Positions 9,694 through 19,344 of a DNA stretch of 64,000 nt are shown piece by piece. A program made the position numbers and the translations under genes. The notes beneath the pieces are model-generated. The model searched no databases, had not been told where the DNA came from, and saw nothing but the letters and a program-made list of their open reading frames with translations. The first letter of the stretch is position 1, and each line of letters opens with the position of its first letter. Source of the stretch: an uncultured Candidatus Saccharibacteria bacterium (GTDB lineage: Bacteria > Patescibacteriota > Saccharimonadia > Saccharimonadales > Saccharimonadaceae); the NCBI GenBank assembly GCA_947302125.1, contig CAMYUL010000004.1, forward strand, positions 29,507-93,506, in the 5' to 3' direction.

Positions 9694-10042
9694 AGTTAGG
9701 GGTCAAAAAGACCTCAAACTGCACCTAAATAAATCATAATTTCTATCTACTATTTTAGCATACTTTTGCTGAAAAAGTAGACGAAGTTGCGTATTCTCGA
9801 ACCCCTTCGGGCTTATGATTTCTCTTTTATGGTCCTAAGCTTATAAGTATTACCTCCACTTTGAAGGATCTTTCGAGGATATAGCAACCCCCACAACCGG
9901 CGGGCCCCAATTTGTGTGAGGTGGGTCGCGCTTCCGGGGCTTCCCCGGTATCTGGCAAAAGAAGCGTTGCGGGGATTACAAAGAGCCCTCAGGCGGGATT
10001 AGGTGATGCCCACCCTTACCTAATCCCACCCGAGGGCTTTTT
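9694..10042 (+). ncRNA. Structured ncRNA candidate of about 350 nt, family not recognised
   Basis: Consensus promoter, long-range pairings (AAATCATAA/TTATGATTT; GCAAC/GTTGC; CCGGGG-CTT-CCCCGG) and strong terminator; no credible ORF. Confidence 0.6.
9984..10042 (+). terminator. Long-stem rho-independent terminator
   Basis: AGCCCTC..GGGATTAGGT..ACCTAATCCC..GAGGGCTTTTT. Confidence 0.85.
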
Positions 10043-10096
10043 GCTGTCTCAATAACCCATCCCGCTCAAGCTTGACAAGTGTGATACAATTAAGAT

Positions 10097-12406
10097 ATGT
10101 CAAAAAATTTAGTCATCGTCGAGTCGCCTGCCAAGGCGAAAACTATTGAGAAGTATCTTGGGCAAGATTTCAAGGTTATGTCCTCTGTTGGACACGTCAG
10201 AAAAGATACCAAAGTTGACCCAGAAAATGACTTCGAGGTTACTTACGAAATCGACGCCGACCATAAGAAAATTGTAGAAGATCTAAAAAAAGCCGCCGCA
10301 AAATCCGACAAAATCTGGCTCGCTACCGATGAAGACCGCGAAGGAGAGTCAATTTCTTGGCACTTAATCGAGGTGCTTAACTTACCAAAAACCACCAGCC
10401 GCATCACTTTCCACGAAATCACCGAGCCAGCCCTAAAGGAAGCTATCAAAAACCCCCGCAAAGTCGACATGGACATGGTCTATAGCCAGCAAGCTAGACA
10501 GACCTTAGATATGCTCGTCGGTTATGATTTGTCTGGCGCAGTCCGCAAAAAAGTCCCTGGCGCCATCAGCGCCGGCCGTGTCCAGAGCCCAGCTTTAAGG
10601 CTCGTCGTTGAGAAAGAGCGCGAAATCGAAAAATTCGCCACCAGCTCTACTTATAAAGTTTCTGGCAAATTCAATAAGCAGGGCCTAAAAACCACTTTTG
10701 AAGCCGTACTAGACGGAGATAGCCCAGATACTAAGGACAAGGCAAAAAAGCTCTTAGAGAGCCTAAAAACCGCCAAATACAGCGTTTTAAGCACAAGCGA
10801 AACCGAGGCTTTGAAGGCCAATCCAGTGCCATTTGCTACTGCCGCACTTCAGATTGAAGCTAACGCCAAGCTCGGCTTTTCATCCAGCACCACTATGCGC
10901 GCCGCCCAGGGACTTTACCAGGCTGGTCACATCACCTACCACCGCACCGACTCGCTTAATCTCTCTACTCAGGCCTTAGCCAGCATCGCAAAATATATTG
11001 AGAAGAATTATGGCAAAGAATATCTCAAAGTCCGCCATTTCAAAACTAAATCCGCCGGCGCCCAGGAAGCCCACGAGGCCATCCGCCCAACCCACATTGA
11101 AACAGAGGTTGCAGGCGCCAATGATTACGAAAAACGCCTTTATAACCTTATTCGCACCCGCACTCTAGCCACTCAAATGGCTAACGCCAAGGTTAACCGC
11201 ACTACCGTCAAAATTGACACAAACAAGAAAGTCACCTTCACCGCTAAGGGCGAAGTAATTATCTTCGACGGCTTTCTTAAAGTCTATGGCAAGTCTAAAG
11301 AATTAGATCTACCAAAGTTAGCAAAAGGCGACGAGCTAGAATCACAGGAAATCACCGCTCGCGAGACCTTCGCCAAGCCGCCTGCTCGCTACACCGAAGG
11401 CTCTCTAGTTAAGAAGCTTGAAGAGCTCGGCATCGGCCGCCCATCCACTTATGCTTCCATTATGTCCGCCATCCAGGCCCGCGGCTACGTCATCAAGGGC
11501 GACTCCGAAGGTGAAGAGCGCGAAGTCACTGAATTTACGCTCAAAAACGCTAAGATTACCGAGGAAAAAGTCTCAGAAAAATCCGGCTCCACCAAGGGCA
11601 AACTCATTCCTACCCCTGTCGGCGAGCTAGTCTCCGATTTCCTGACTGATCATTTTAACGAAATTGTCGATTACGGATTTACCGCCGGCATCGAGGAAGA
11701 TCTTGATAAAATTGCCGAGAAAAAGCTTGAAAAGGTCAAGATGCTAAGAAGTTTCTACGGCCCATTCACTAAGCTTGTCAAAAATTCCGACGATGTTGCT
11801 CGTTATAATAATTCCACCTCTCTTGGCGTAGATCCAAAAACAGGGAAGAATATCTATGCCAAGATCGGCAAAAACGGCGGCTTCATTCAGCTTGGAGAAA
11901 ACGAGAAAGAATCCGGTGAGAAGCCACGCTTCGCCCCTCTACCGAAGGGCGCCACTGTCAAAACTGTCACTTTCGAGCAAGCCTTAAAACAACTTGCCCT
12001 TCCAGCTCTTCCGCGCAACCTCGGCACCGCCAAAGACGGCACAGAGATTATTGCCGCCGCCGGTCCTTTCGGTCCATATCTTAAATGCGGCAAATATAAT
12101 ATCCCAATTAAAGGTTATGACCCCTATAAGATTACCCTTAAGGATGCTGAACCTCTTTATAAGAAAAAAATTGACAGTATTATTGCCGACTGGGACGATA
12201 TTATGATTATTGTCGGCGCCTACGGCCCTTACGTCAAAGGCCCAGGTCGTCACAACAACGTCAAGATCCCTAAAGAAATTGATCCAAAGAAACTAACTAG
12301 AGCTCAAGCTGAAAAAATCTTAAAAGAAAAACCAAAATCCGCTCGTCATGCTCCTCATAAGAGGAAAAAGACCACTAAGAAGACGGCAAAAAAGAAGACT
12401 AAATAG
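10097..12406 (+). CDS. topA: DNA topoisomerase I
   Basis: LVIVESPAKAKTIEKYLG, DEDREGESISWHL, SAGRVQSPALRLVVEKE, ITYHRTDS; basic Lys-rich tail. Confidence 0.95.
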   Translation: MSKNLVIVESPAKAKTIEKYLGQDFKVMSSVGHVRKDTKVDPENDFEVTYEIDADHKKIVEDLKKAAAKSDKIWLATDEDREGESISWHLIEVLNLPKTTSRITFHEITEPALKEAIKNPRKVDMDMVYSQQARQTLDMLVGYDLSGAVRKKVPGAISAGRVQSPALRLVVEKEREIEKFATSSTYKVSGKFNKQGLKTTFEAVLDGDSPDTKDKAKKLLESLKTAKYSVLSTSETEALKANPVPFATAALQIEANAKLGFSSSTTMRAAQGLYQAGHITYHRTDSLNLSTQALASIAKYIEKNYGKEYLKVRHFKTKSAGAQEAHEAIRPTHIETEVAGANDYEKRLYNLIRTRTLATQMANAKVNRTTVKIDTNKKVTFTAKGEVIIFDGFLKVYGKSKELDLPKLAKGDELESQEITARETFAKPPARYTEGSLVKKLEELGIGRPSTYASIMSAIQARGYVIKGDSEGEEREVTEFTLKNAKITEEKVSEKSGSTKGKLIPTPVGELVSDFLTDHFNEIVDYGFTAGIEEDLDKIAEKKLEKVKMLRSFYGPFTKLVKNSDDVARYNNSTSLGVDPKTGKNIYAKIGKNGGFIQLGENEKESGEKPRFAPLPKGATVKTVTFEQALKQLALPALPRNLGTAKDGTEIIAAAGPFGPYLKCGKYNIPIKGYDPYKITLKDAEPLYKKKIDSIIADWDDIMIIVGAYGPYVKGPGRHNNVKIPKEIDPKKLTRAQAEKILKEKPKSARHAPHKRKKTTKKTAKKKTK

Positions 12407-12411
12407 CTATA

Positions 12412-12535
12412 AATAGCACCACTTACATAAAAAATCTAGTGCAAGGTGAATTGTCAAAATGACACTAAAGTTGTCATTTTGACTTCAATTCAGCCTTGAT
12501 ATGCACTAGAGTTTTTTATGTATCGTGGTGCTATT
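12412..12535. repeat. Long nested inverted repeat A1 (about 32-bp outer stem around a 53-bp core)
   Basis: AATAGCACCAC..ACATAAAAAA..CTAGTGCA pairs with TGCACTAG..TTTTTTATGT..GTGGTGCTATT; core IR GTCAAAATGACA/TGTCATTTTGAC. Confidence 0.92.
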
Positions 12536-12752
12536 CTTTGTTATTCTTCATTATTCTTGCCGCTTTTCACCGTTCTTATTTGCCATATTCCGCTTATTTT
12601 TGAACTTTTTCAAAATAAATTATTGACTATGTAAAAAATGTGGTACAATAGAACATAGAAAGTCAAAAAATATAAGTTGACATTTGCACAAAAATATGCT
12701 ATCATAAGCTAAATGAACAATATTAACTGAGGTGGAATAAAGGAAAATTTTC

Positions 12753-13784
12753 ATGGACCAAAATGCGGATGTGATCGCAAATGCGATCAAAGGCAGCCTA
12801 AAAATTATCGAACAAGACCGTGAAAGAGAAATTATCACGCGTCGTTTCGGGCTAAACGGGTCGAAAGAGACCCTTGAACAAATCGGCGAAATGTTATCTA
12901 TTACACGTGAACGTGTTCGCCAACTAGAAAAAGCTATTTTAATTAGACTTAAAGTTTGCTCCGAAGATGGACAAATCAAAGAGCTAGCCGCCGCTGAAAA
13001 GATTATCATCCGCAATCTTACAGAAATGGGCCGCATCGCTCGCGTTTCTTCCTTAGCCGACAAAATTTACGGCCATACCACCTCCGAAGAAGAACGTGCT
13101 GGTCTCAGCTTCCTTGGTAGCATCTCTGCAGCTCTTACTACTATTGATGAGAATGATCAATATTACGCCGCTATCGGTATTGCCGAATACGGTGACACCT
13201 CTAAGGTAAAATCCAAAGTTGACGAAATTGTTTCTGTTGTCAAAAAAGAGAAGAAGCCAGTCACTATTGATAATCTCGATGAGATGCTTGACTATGAGCA
13301 CCCTTCTCATATCGAAGCTGTCGCTTCTGTTTCCAAGCAGTTAGCTACCCTAAACGGCCTCTGGGGCCTTGCTAAATGGCCAACCGTTAATCCAAAGAAT
13401 ATTCGCGACAAGATCTTCGTAATCCTCGAGAGCAAGAAGGAGCCAATGCACTTCGCTGACATTGCTGCCGCTATCGAAAGCTCTGATTTTAAGAGAAAAA
13501 ATGTCACCGTCCAGGCTATTCATAATGAGCTTATTAAGGATGATCGCTTCGTGCTTATTGGCCGCGGCATCTACGCACTAGACAGCTGGGGCTACGCAAA
13601 GGGAACTGTATCTGATATTATCAAGGGCATCCTCGAAAAATCTGGTAAAGCTATGACCAGGGAAGAAATCGTCCGCGAAGTTCTTCACGCCCGCAAAGTC
13701 AAAGAAACTACTATCCTTCTCAACCTCCAAAACAAGAAATTCTTTGAAAAAGTCGGCAAAAACTCTTACAAACTTGCCAAATAA
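12753..13784 (+). CDS. Sigma-70 region-4-like HTH protein fused to HARE-HTH/RpoE-delta-like domain(s)
   Basis: ITRRFGLNGSKETLEQIGEMLSITRERVRQLEKAIL (sigma region 4); C-terminal MHFADIAAAI...VQAIHNELIKDDRFVLIGRGIYAL. Confidence 0.75.
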   Translation: MDQNADVIANAIKGSLKIIEQDREREIITRRFGLNGSKETLEQIGEMLSITRERVRQLEKAILIRLKVCSEDGQIKELAAAEKIIIRNLTEMGRIARVSSLADKIYGHTTSEEERAGLSFLGSISAALTTIDENDQYYAAIGIAEYGDTSKVKSKVDEIVSVVKKEKKPVTIDNLDEMLDYEHPSHIEAVASVSKQLATLNGLWGLAKWPTVNPKNIRDKIFVILESKKEPMHFADIAAAIESSDFKRKNVTVQAIHNELIKDDRFVLIGRGIYALDSWGYAKGTVSDIIKGILEKSGKAMTREEIVREVLHARKVKETTILLNLQNKKFFEKVGKNSYKLAK

Positions 13785-13851
13785 TTTTATCAGAAACTAA
13801 TTAGTGGGTTTCTTTTCCATAGATTTTATGCTAAAATGATTATGTAAGATT

Positions 13852-16599
13852 ATGCTAGCAGCAATCATTAACTTTATTTTAATGCCGATTGTCTGGGTGC
13901 CAATCGTTGGCGTCCTCGGTTTTTTAACCTATAAAAACTACAAGAAATTAAACAAGCTCAAGGTCTTGAATGTCGACAGCGTCCTCTTGATGCTCGAGAT
14001 TCCGCGCACTAATGATAAGAAGGAGTTGGCCGCTGAGCAACTTTTTGCTAGCCTTCACGGTATTTTGAGAGACAAGATTGAGCTCAAAAACTCCGACGGC
14101 GTGCAGGAGCACTTAAGTTTTGAAATCGTTTCTACTGGCGGGCAGATCCGCTTCTTCGTCTGGACACCAAAAGTCTTGCAGAGCTTTGTCGAGGGTCAAA
14201 TTTATGCTCAATATCCTACTGTCCAAATCTACAAAGTTAAAGAAGACTATGTCGACAAGCGCAAGGAACATCCAGTTTGTTACTCTTCGGAAATTACCTT
14301 AACTGAGAATGAAGTCTTACCAATTAAGACTTTCGAAAACTTCGAGGTCGACCCTCTAGCTGGTATTACTGGCACGCTCGCCAAGCTTGATCCAGACAAG
14401 AAAGAAGAACTCTGGATTCAGATCCTAATCCGCCCAATCCCTGACGACTGGCACAAATCCACTACTGATAAATGGGTAGAAAAAGTCAAATCTGGCCAAA
14501 AATCATTCAGACTTCTTGGTATTGATTGGATTTGGCTAATTACCGCCATTGGCGCACTCTTCCGCCCGCCAGAAGGGGGAACTGAAGCCCCTGTTAAGGT
14601 GGAACTTTCCGAACGTGCCAAGACTCAGGTAGAAAAAGCCGAGGAAAAAGCAACTAAGCTCGGCTACGAAGTTAAAATCCGTCTAGCCTACCTTGGCGAC
14701 GATCAAATGGACGCCAAACTTAATATGCAAGCCCTTGTTGGTACTTTTAAACAGTACAACTCTACTAACTTAAACGGCTTCAAGAGTGTTGGCGGCACTT
14801 TTGACAGTTCCGCGCTTGACGCCTATAAGTTACGCCAATTCAACGGTCACGGCTTTATTCTTAACATTTCTGAGCTCGCATCCGTTTATCACTTGCCACA
14901 CACTTCTGTGGAAACTCCTAATATTGTTTGGGCTACTTCCAAGACTGCTGAGCCTCCTGCACAGCTTCCTCTCATTACTGGCAACGCCGCTAGCGACGAA
15001 AATATTTCCGCTTTCGGTCTTACTAATTTCCGCGGCATCAATCATCAATTCGGCATGCTTCGCCGCGACCGTTCTCGTCACGTCTATATTATTGGCCAAA
15101 CCGGCGCCGGTAAATCTGGTATGCTCGAGCTCTTTGCCCTCTCTGATATTTTCTACGATCAGGGCTATTGCATTATCGATCCGCACGGTGACTTCGCGAT
15201 CAATAACCTCCGCTTTATCCCAGAAAAACGTATCAAAGACGTAGTTTACTTTAACCCGGCCGACACTCAATATCCAGTCGCCTTCAACCCTCTAGAGCTT
15301 TCCGACCCAGCCAGAAAACCAAATGTCACTTCTGAAGTTATCGGTGTGCTTAAACGTATGTTTGGCGATTCTTGGGGTCCACGCCTTGAGCATATCTTAC
15401 GTTATACCCTCTTAGCCCTCCTCGACCGCCCAGAGACGACTCTTCTCGATATTTCTCGCATGCTTACCGATAAGGATTTCCGCAAGGAGACCCTCGACTA
15501 TTGTAAAGATGTCACCGTCTTACAATTCTGGAAACACGAGTTCGGCCAGTGGAATGACAAGCAAGTTAATGAGTCTATCGCCCCTGTCCTTAACAAGGTC
15601 GGCGCCTTTACGGCTAACCCAATCATTAGAAATATCATCGGTCAACCAAAGTCTAGCTTCGACGTTCGTCGTATCATGGACGAAGGGAAGATCCTCGTCG
15701 TCAACCTCTCCAAGGGCCTCATTGGTGAAGATAACGCCGGTATCCTTGGCGCTTTCCTCGTTACTAAGGTTCAGCTTGCAGCCATGAGCCGCTCAGACAT
15801 TCCTGATGTCGCTGATCGCCGTCCATTCTATCTCTATGTCGATGAGTTCCAGAACTTTGCTACTGATTCCTTTGCCGTCATTCTCTCTGAGGCCCGCAAA
15901 TACGGCCTTAACCTCACCGTTGCTAACCAGTACATTTCTCAGATGACCGACACCGTCCGCGATGCCGTCTTTGGCAACGTCGGTACTACTATTTCTTTCC
16001 GCGTCTCCGCCGATGATGCCCCACTCCTCGTTAAGCAGTTTGAGCCTACCTTCGAAGCTCAAGACCTCTTGCAGATGAATAACCGCAACTTCGTTATCTC
16101 TATGATTATCAATGGCGAAAAGGTTCCAGCCTTCTCTGCTACCACCTTATCCATCCCTAATACTCCTAAGGACAACTTTGAGGCCATTGTCGCTTCCTCT
16201 CGTATGAAGTACTCTCGCCCACGCGCCGAAGTCGAAGCTGAGATTAAAGAGACTATTGAACAGTCCGAAAAGTATAAGAAGGAGCTTTCTGACTCTGGTC
16301 GCGAAGCTGGTTCCAGGGGTAATCCTGCTAATAAACAGGGGTCCACCCCTGTTAAAGAACAGGGAACTACGGTAGAAAAGAAGGGCTTCGCCTTTCAACC
16401 CTCTCCTAAGTCGGATTTCAAGAAATTAAAGCTTTCCCCAAACGCCGCCGAGAATAAAGAAAACCGCCCAAGCCTCAAAGATCTTGGCAAGCTAGTTGCT
16501 GAAAAACAATCGCCAGAAAAGGGAAATGATAAGAAACAGGGAAACGGCCCTAAGAAACAGGGAAATTACCCTAAGAATCACAAGAATCATCATCAATAA
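13852..16599 (+). CDS. VirD4/TraG-like type IV secretion/conjugation ATPase (DUF87-like)
   Basis: Walker A IIGQTGAGKSGMLEL, IIDPHGDFA, Walker B FYLYVDEFQNFATDSF; N-terminal membrane segment. Confidence 0.85.
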   Translation: MLAAIINFILMPIVWVPIVGVLGFLTYKNYKKLNKLKVLNVDSVLLMLEIPRTNDKKELAAEQLFASLHGILRDKIELKNSDGVQEHLSFEIVSTGGQIRFFVWTPKVLQSFVEGQIYAQYPTVQIYKVKEDYVDKRKEHPVCYSSEITLTENEVLPIKTFENFEVDPLAGITGTLAKLDPDKKEELWIQILIRPIPDDWHKSTTDKWVEKVKSGQKSFRLLGIDWIWLITAIGALFRPPEGGTEAPVKVELSERAKTQVEKAEEKATKLGYEVKIRLAYLGDDQMDAKLNMQALVGTFKQYNSTNLNGFKSVGGTFDSSALDAYKLRQFNGHGFILNISELASVYHLPHTSVETPNIVWATSKTAEPPAQLPLITGNAASDENISAFGLTNFRGINHQFGMLRRDRSRHVYIIGQTGAGKSGMLELFALSDIFYDQGYCIIDPHGDFAINNLRFIPEKRIKDVVYFNPADTQYPVAFNPLELSDPARKPNVTSEVIGVLKRMFGDSWGPRLEHILRYTLLALLDRPETTLLDISRMLTDKDFRKETLDYCKDVTVLQFWKHEFGQWNDKQVNESIAPVLNKVGAFTANPIIRNIIGQPKSSFDVRRIMDEGKILVVNLSKGLIGEDNAGILGAFLVTKVQLAAMSRSDIPDVADRRPFYLYVDEFQNFATDSFAVILSEARKYGLNLTVANQYISQMTDTVRDAVFGNVGTTISFRVSADDAPLLVKQFEPTFEAQDLLQMNNRNFVISMIINGEKVPAFSATTLSIPNTPKDNFEAIVASSRMKYSRPRAEVEAEIKETIEQSEKYKKELSDSGREAGSRGNPANKQGSTPVKEQGTTVEKKGFAFQPSPKSDFKKLKLSPNAAENKENRPSLKDLGKLVAEKQSPEKGNDKKQGNGPKKQGNYPKNHKNHHQ

Positions 16600-16618
16600 T
16601 TCCCCTTCTTACCTCTGT

Positions 16619-16644
16619 TAATTCCCCAAGAAATTGGGGAATTA
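16619..16644. terminator. Inverted repeat TAATTCCCC-N8-GGGGAATTA
   Basis: Directly downstream of the 13852 CDS. Confidence 0.5.
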
Positions 16645-16941
16645 TTAGTTCTCTACCCCTGTTTAACACCTATTCCACCCCTATTAACCAACCAACATCA
16701 TGGTTCTCTACCCCTGTTGCGCCCCAATACTACCCCTGTTACACCCCAATACCACCCCTATTTCTCCCCTGTTCCACCCCTGTTAAATCCTCACAAGGCC
16801 ACAGAAAGCGCCAGGACGCACGTTTTAGTTAAAACGACTACACATACGTCTACGGGCATTAAACGGCCTAGAATCGCACGAGAATGGGGAAATACACGAA
16901 AAGTAAGCATAAGCACCAACAAACCACAAAAAATCAGCCAT

Positions 16942-16969
16942 AAAAAGACGCATGGACAATCGTCTTTTT
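16942..16969. terminator. Hairpin AAAAAGACG-N10-CGTCTTTTT
   Basis: Inverted repeat with T-run. Confidence 0.5.
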
Positions 16970-17115
16970 GCGATAGTTTTAATGTCGCACAATGTATATT
17001 TTACGACATTAACAAAGCCGCCACCTATATATATGCCAATGCCTAAAACAGCCCATAGTCCTGGGGGAAAGACTATATATTGTCTCCTATATTGCCTTTA
17101 AATTTAACTATTTAC

Positions 17116-17241
17116 ATATGACAATTTCTTTTCGAAACGGATAAATTTACTGAGGTCACGGCGCGAGTACGCGTCTTGAGCCGCGCCGCAGCGCCGCCTG
17201 ACCGAAGTAGATTTATCCGCCTTGAGAAAAGCTTGTCATAT
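17116..17241. repeat. Long nested inverted repeat D
   Basis: ATATGACAA..CTTTTC..CGGATAAATTTACT..GGTCA pairs with TGACC..AGTAGATTTATCCG..GAGAAAAG..TTGTCATAT; GC-rich inner hairpin. Confidence 0.88.
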
Positions 17242-17510
17242 TAAATGCGTTAAATTTAGAGGCATTTTCCAGGACTTTTCCACAGCTAAACCCCGCCACC
17301 CCTGTTATCTCAAATTTTTCACGCGCAAAAATTTTTATTTGACATTTCCCTCTTTTATTTCCCTATTTCCCTTTTTCCCTGTTAATTTTGCCAAAATCAG
17401 TCAAAATCCAGTGTAATTTCCTACTCGCATTACCCCTCTGTTTCCCTTCCCGAACAAAAACCGAACACAGGAAACTACCACTGAAATAACAGAGGTGGAC
17501 CCCTGTTATT

Positions 17511-18056
17511 TTACTTATAATACCCTTTTTCCTTCACTCTCACATCTATATACTGAGGATGAATATCTTTCTCAGTCACGTATTTAATCATCCTTGAGGC
17601 ATCTTCAGCCGACACCGCAGTACCCCTGTCCATATTTAGCTTTACGTAGTAATCATATCCGTCAAGAAATACATCAATCTCACGGTTCTTTCCAGCTGGC
17701 ACCACCGCTCGATTAACTGTATAGCCAATATCCTTAAAATCACCCTCGATTATTCCTACGAATTCCTTCATCCTAGAAGTAATCCCTACGTGTCCCTCGT
17801 CAATAATCTCTACTGTTGGGACAATTGCTGTCGCAGCTTTTTCCGCTTTTTCCCTGTTTTCCGACCAAATCGACACCTCCACCACAATCACCGTCGCAAT
17901 AATACCAAGCACCGCCACTAGGGAAAGCACCTTTACAATTTTCTTAGCTTTCTCACGTTTACGTGCCTGCAATCGTTCGGACTCGCTCTCTTGCCTCTCC
18001 CATTCCTGGGCGATCGTCCGGCCTACACGCATAGTGCCTTTATTTTTTCTCGACAT
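17511..18056 (-). CDS. Single-pass membrane protein at the FtsQ position of the dcw cluster (FtsQ/DivIB-like by position only)
   Basis: ORF downstream of murG, start at MSRKNKG; TM VLSLVAVLGIIATVIVV. Confidence 0.6.
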   Translation of the reverse strand: MSRKNKGTMRVGRTIAQEWERQESESERLQARKREKAKKIVKVLSLVAVLGIIATVIVVEVSIWSENREKAEKAATAIVPTVEIIDEGHVGITSRMKEFVGIIEGDFKDIGYTVNRAVVPAGKNREIDVFLDGYDYYVKLNMDRGTAVSAEDASRMIKYVTEKDIHPQYIDVRVKEKGYYK

Positions 18057-19344
18057 CTTTCCCACCTTTATCAGGATCGGACTTCGGCTCAGCCTCCTCG
18101 GCCGTCTCAATCTCGCCAAGATTGCCATCTGCAATCTTTAATAGAATATCTGCTAAATCTTTTGCAGCCTTTGGCTTATATGTTTCATGCAATTTACTCG
18201 CCAAGTCCGCACGCACTCTTGGGCTACGCACTAATTTCTGCGTTAGTTCTAATAATATCCCCGGCTGCTGCACCATCCTATCGTCGCCAATCATCTCTAC
18301 TGCCCCCATTTCCATGAGTTTTTCCGCGTTCTTCATTTGATGACCGCCAGGCAATTTTTCAAACGGTACTAATATTACAGCCTTAGAAAGCGCTGCAAGC
18401 TCAGCAATAGTTGTCGCCCCCGCGCGAGAAATCACCACGTCGGCCGCCCCCATCAATTCATCCATTGTCGAGTTAAAAGCCCACATCCTAAAATCAGAAG
18501 CCAGCTTTGCTTTATCCCAGTTCTCATATTTCTTCAAATCCACCATTTCCTCATAGCGCTCTCTGCCAGCTACTAATCCTACACTTGTAAACTTTAGCAT
18601 TTCCGGCAAAATCTCACGCATCGCTTCGTTCATATGTTGAGCACCCTGACTACCGCCGGTCATTACCACAAGCGGCCGATCCTCAGAAAAACCAAAAGCT
18701 TTCTTCAGTGCCGCCTGACGCGAAGCGGAGACCTTCTTAAACTCCGGCGCCACTGGTACGCCCGTAATCACTACATTCTTATTTGCTCCATTATAAAATT
18801 CTGAGACGCAAATCACCTTAGCATGCTTCATTAGAATACGATTAGCCAACCCCGGCACTGCATCCGACTCGTGCACCACATAAGGAACCCTCAAGAATCT
18901 CGCCACAAGCCCAACCGGCAGCCCTACAAAGCCACCTTTCAAAAATACCACGTCTGGTCGCGATTTGCGCGAAAGCATCCTAAAGAATGACTGCAAAATC
19001 CCACCGACAAATCCGATGAACCCGCAAATATTTCCCCATACAAGGTCATGCATTGTGGTCCCAAAATTCTTAAAATAATCTACGAATTTCCATCCAGCAT
19101 ACCGATGAAACTTACCAGACGACACTTTGCGTACCTGAATATACGGACGCTTACCGGAAACACGTGACTCCTCACCCCAAGACACGCCAATCTCCGTCGT
19201 AATCTTTACGACGTTTTTATAATACTTGCGATCCGTCCAAAACTCTACGCGAGTCCTCGGACGTTCTGCTAAAATTTCACGCACTACGGCGACGGCCGGG
19301 GTTATATGACCCCCTGAGCCCCCGCCCACTACTAATACTTTCAT
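18040..19344 (-). CDS. murG: UDP-GlcNAc:lipid II transferase MurG
   Basis: VVGGGSGGHITPAVAV, VVMTGGSQGAQHMNEA, DVVISRAGATTIAELAAL, LPGGHQMKNAE. Confidence 0.95.
   Translation of the reverse strand: MKVLVVGGGSGGHITPAVAVVREILAERPRTRVEFWTDRKYYKNVVKITTEIGVSWGEESRVSGKRPYIQVRKVSSGKFHRYAGWKFVDYFKNFGTTMHDLVWGNICGFIGFVGGILQSFFRMLSRKSRPDVVFLKGGFVGLPVGLVARFLRVPYVVHESDAVPGLANRILMKHAKVICVSEFYNGANKNVVITGVPVAPEFKKVSASRQAALKKAFGFSEDRPLVVMTGGSQGAQHMNEAMREILPEMLKFTSVGLVAGRERYEEMVDLKKYENWDKAKLASDFRMWAFNSTMDELMGAADVVISRAGATTIAELAALSKAVILVPFEKLPGGHQMKNAEKLMEMGAVEMIGDDRMVQQPGILLELTQKLVRSPRVRADLASKLHETYKPKAAKDLADILLKIADGNLGEIETAEEAEPKSDPDKGGKDVEKK

Larger units (their letters stand above)
16325..17510. repeat. Cluster of ACCCCTGTT/AACAGGGGT motifs, including a 22-bp tandem repeat at about 16708-16752
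   Basis: TACCCCTGTTGCGCCCCAATAC TACCCCTGTTACACCCCAATAC CACCCCTATT... plus scattered copies. Confidence 0.75.

Noticed and set aside
9694-10042. tmRNA, RNase P or SRP RNA assignment of the ncRNA candidates
   Set aside because: Could not find the tRNA-like tmRNA end, the GAGGAAAGUCCGG RNase P core or the SRP GGAAG domain; left as unknown pending Infernal
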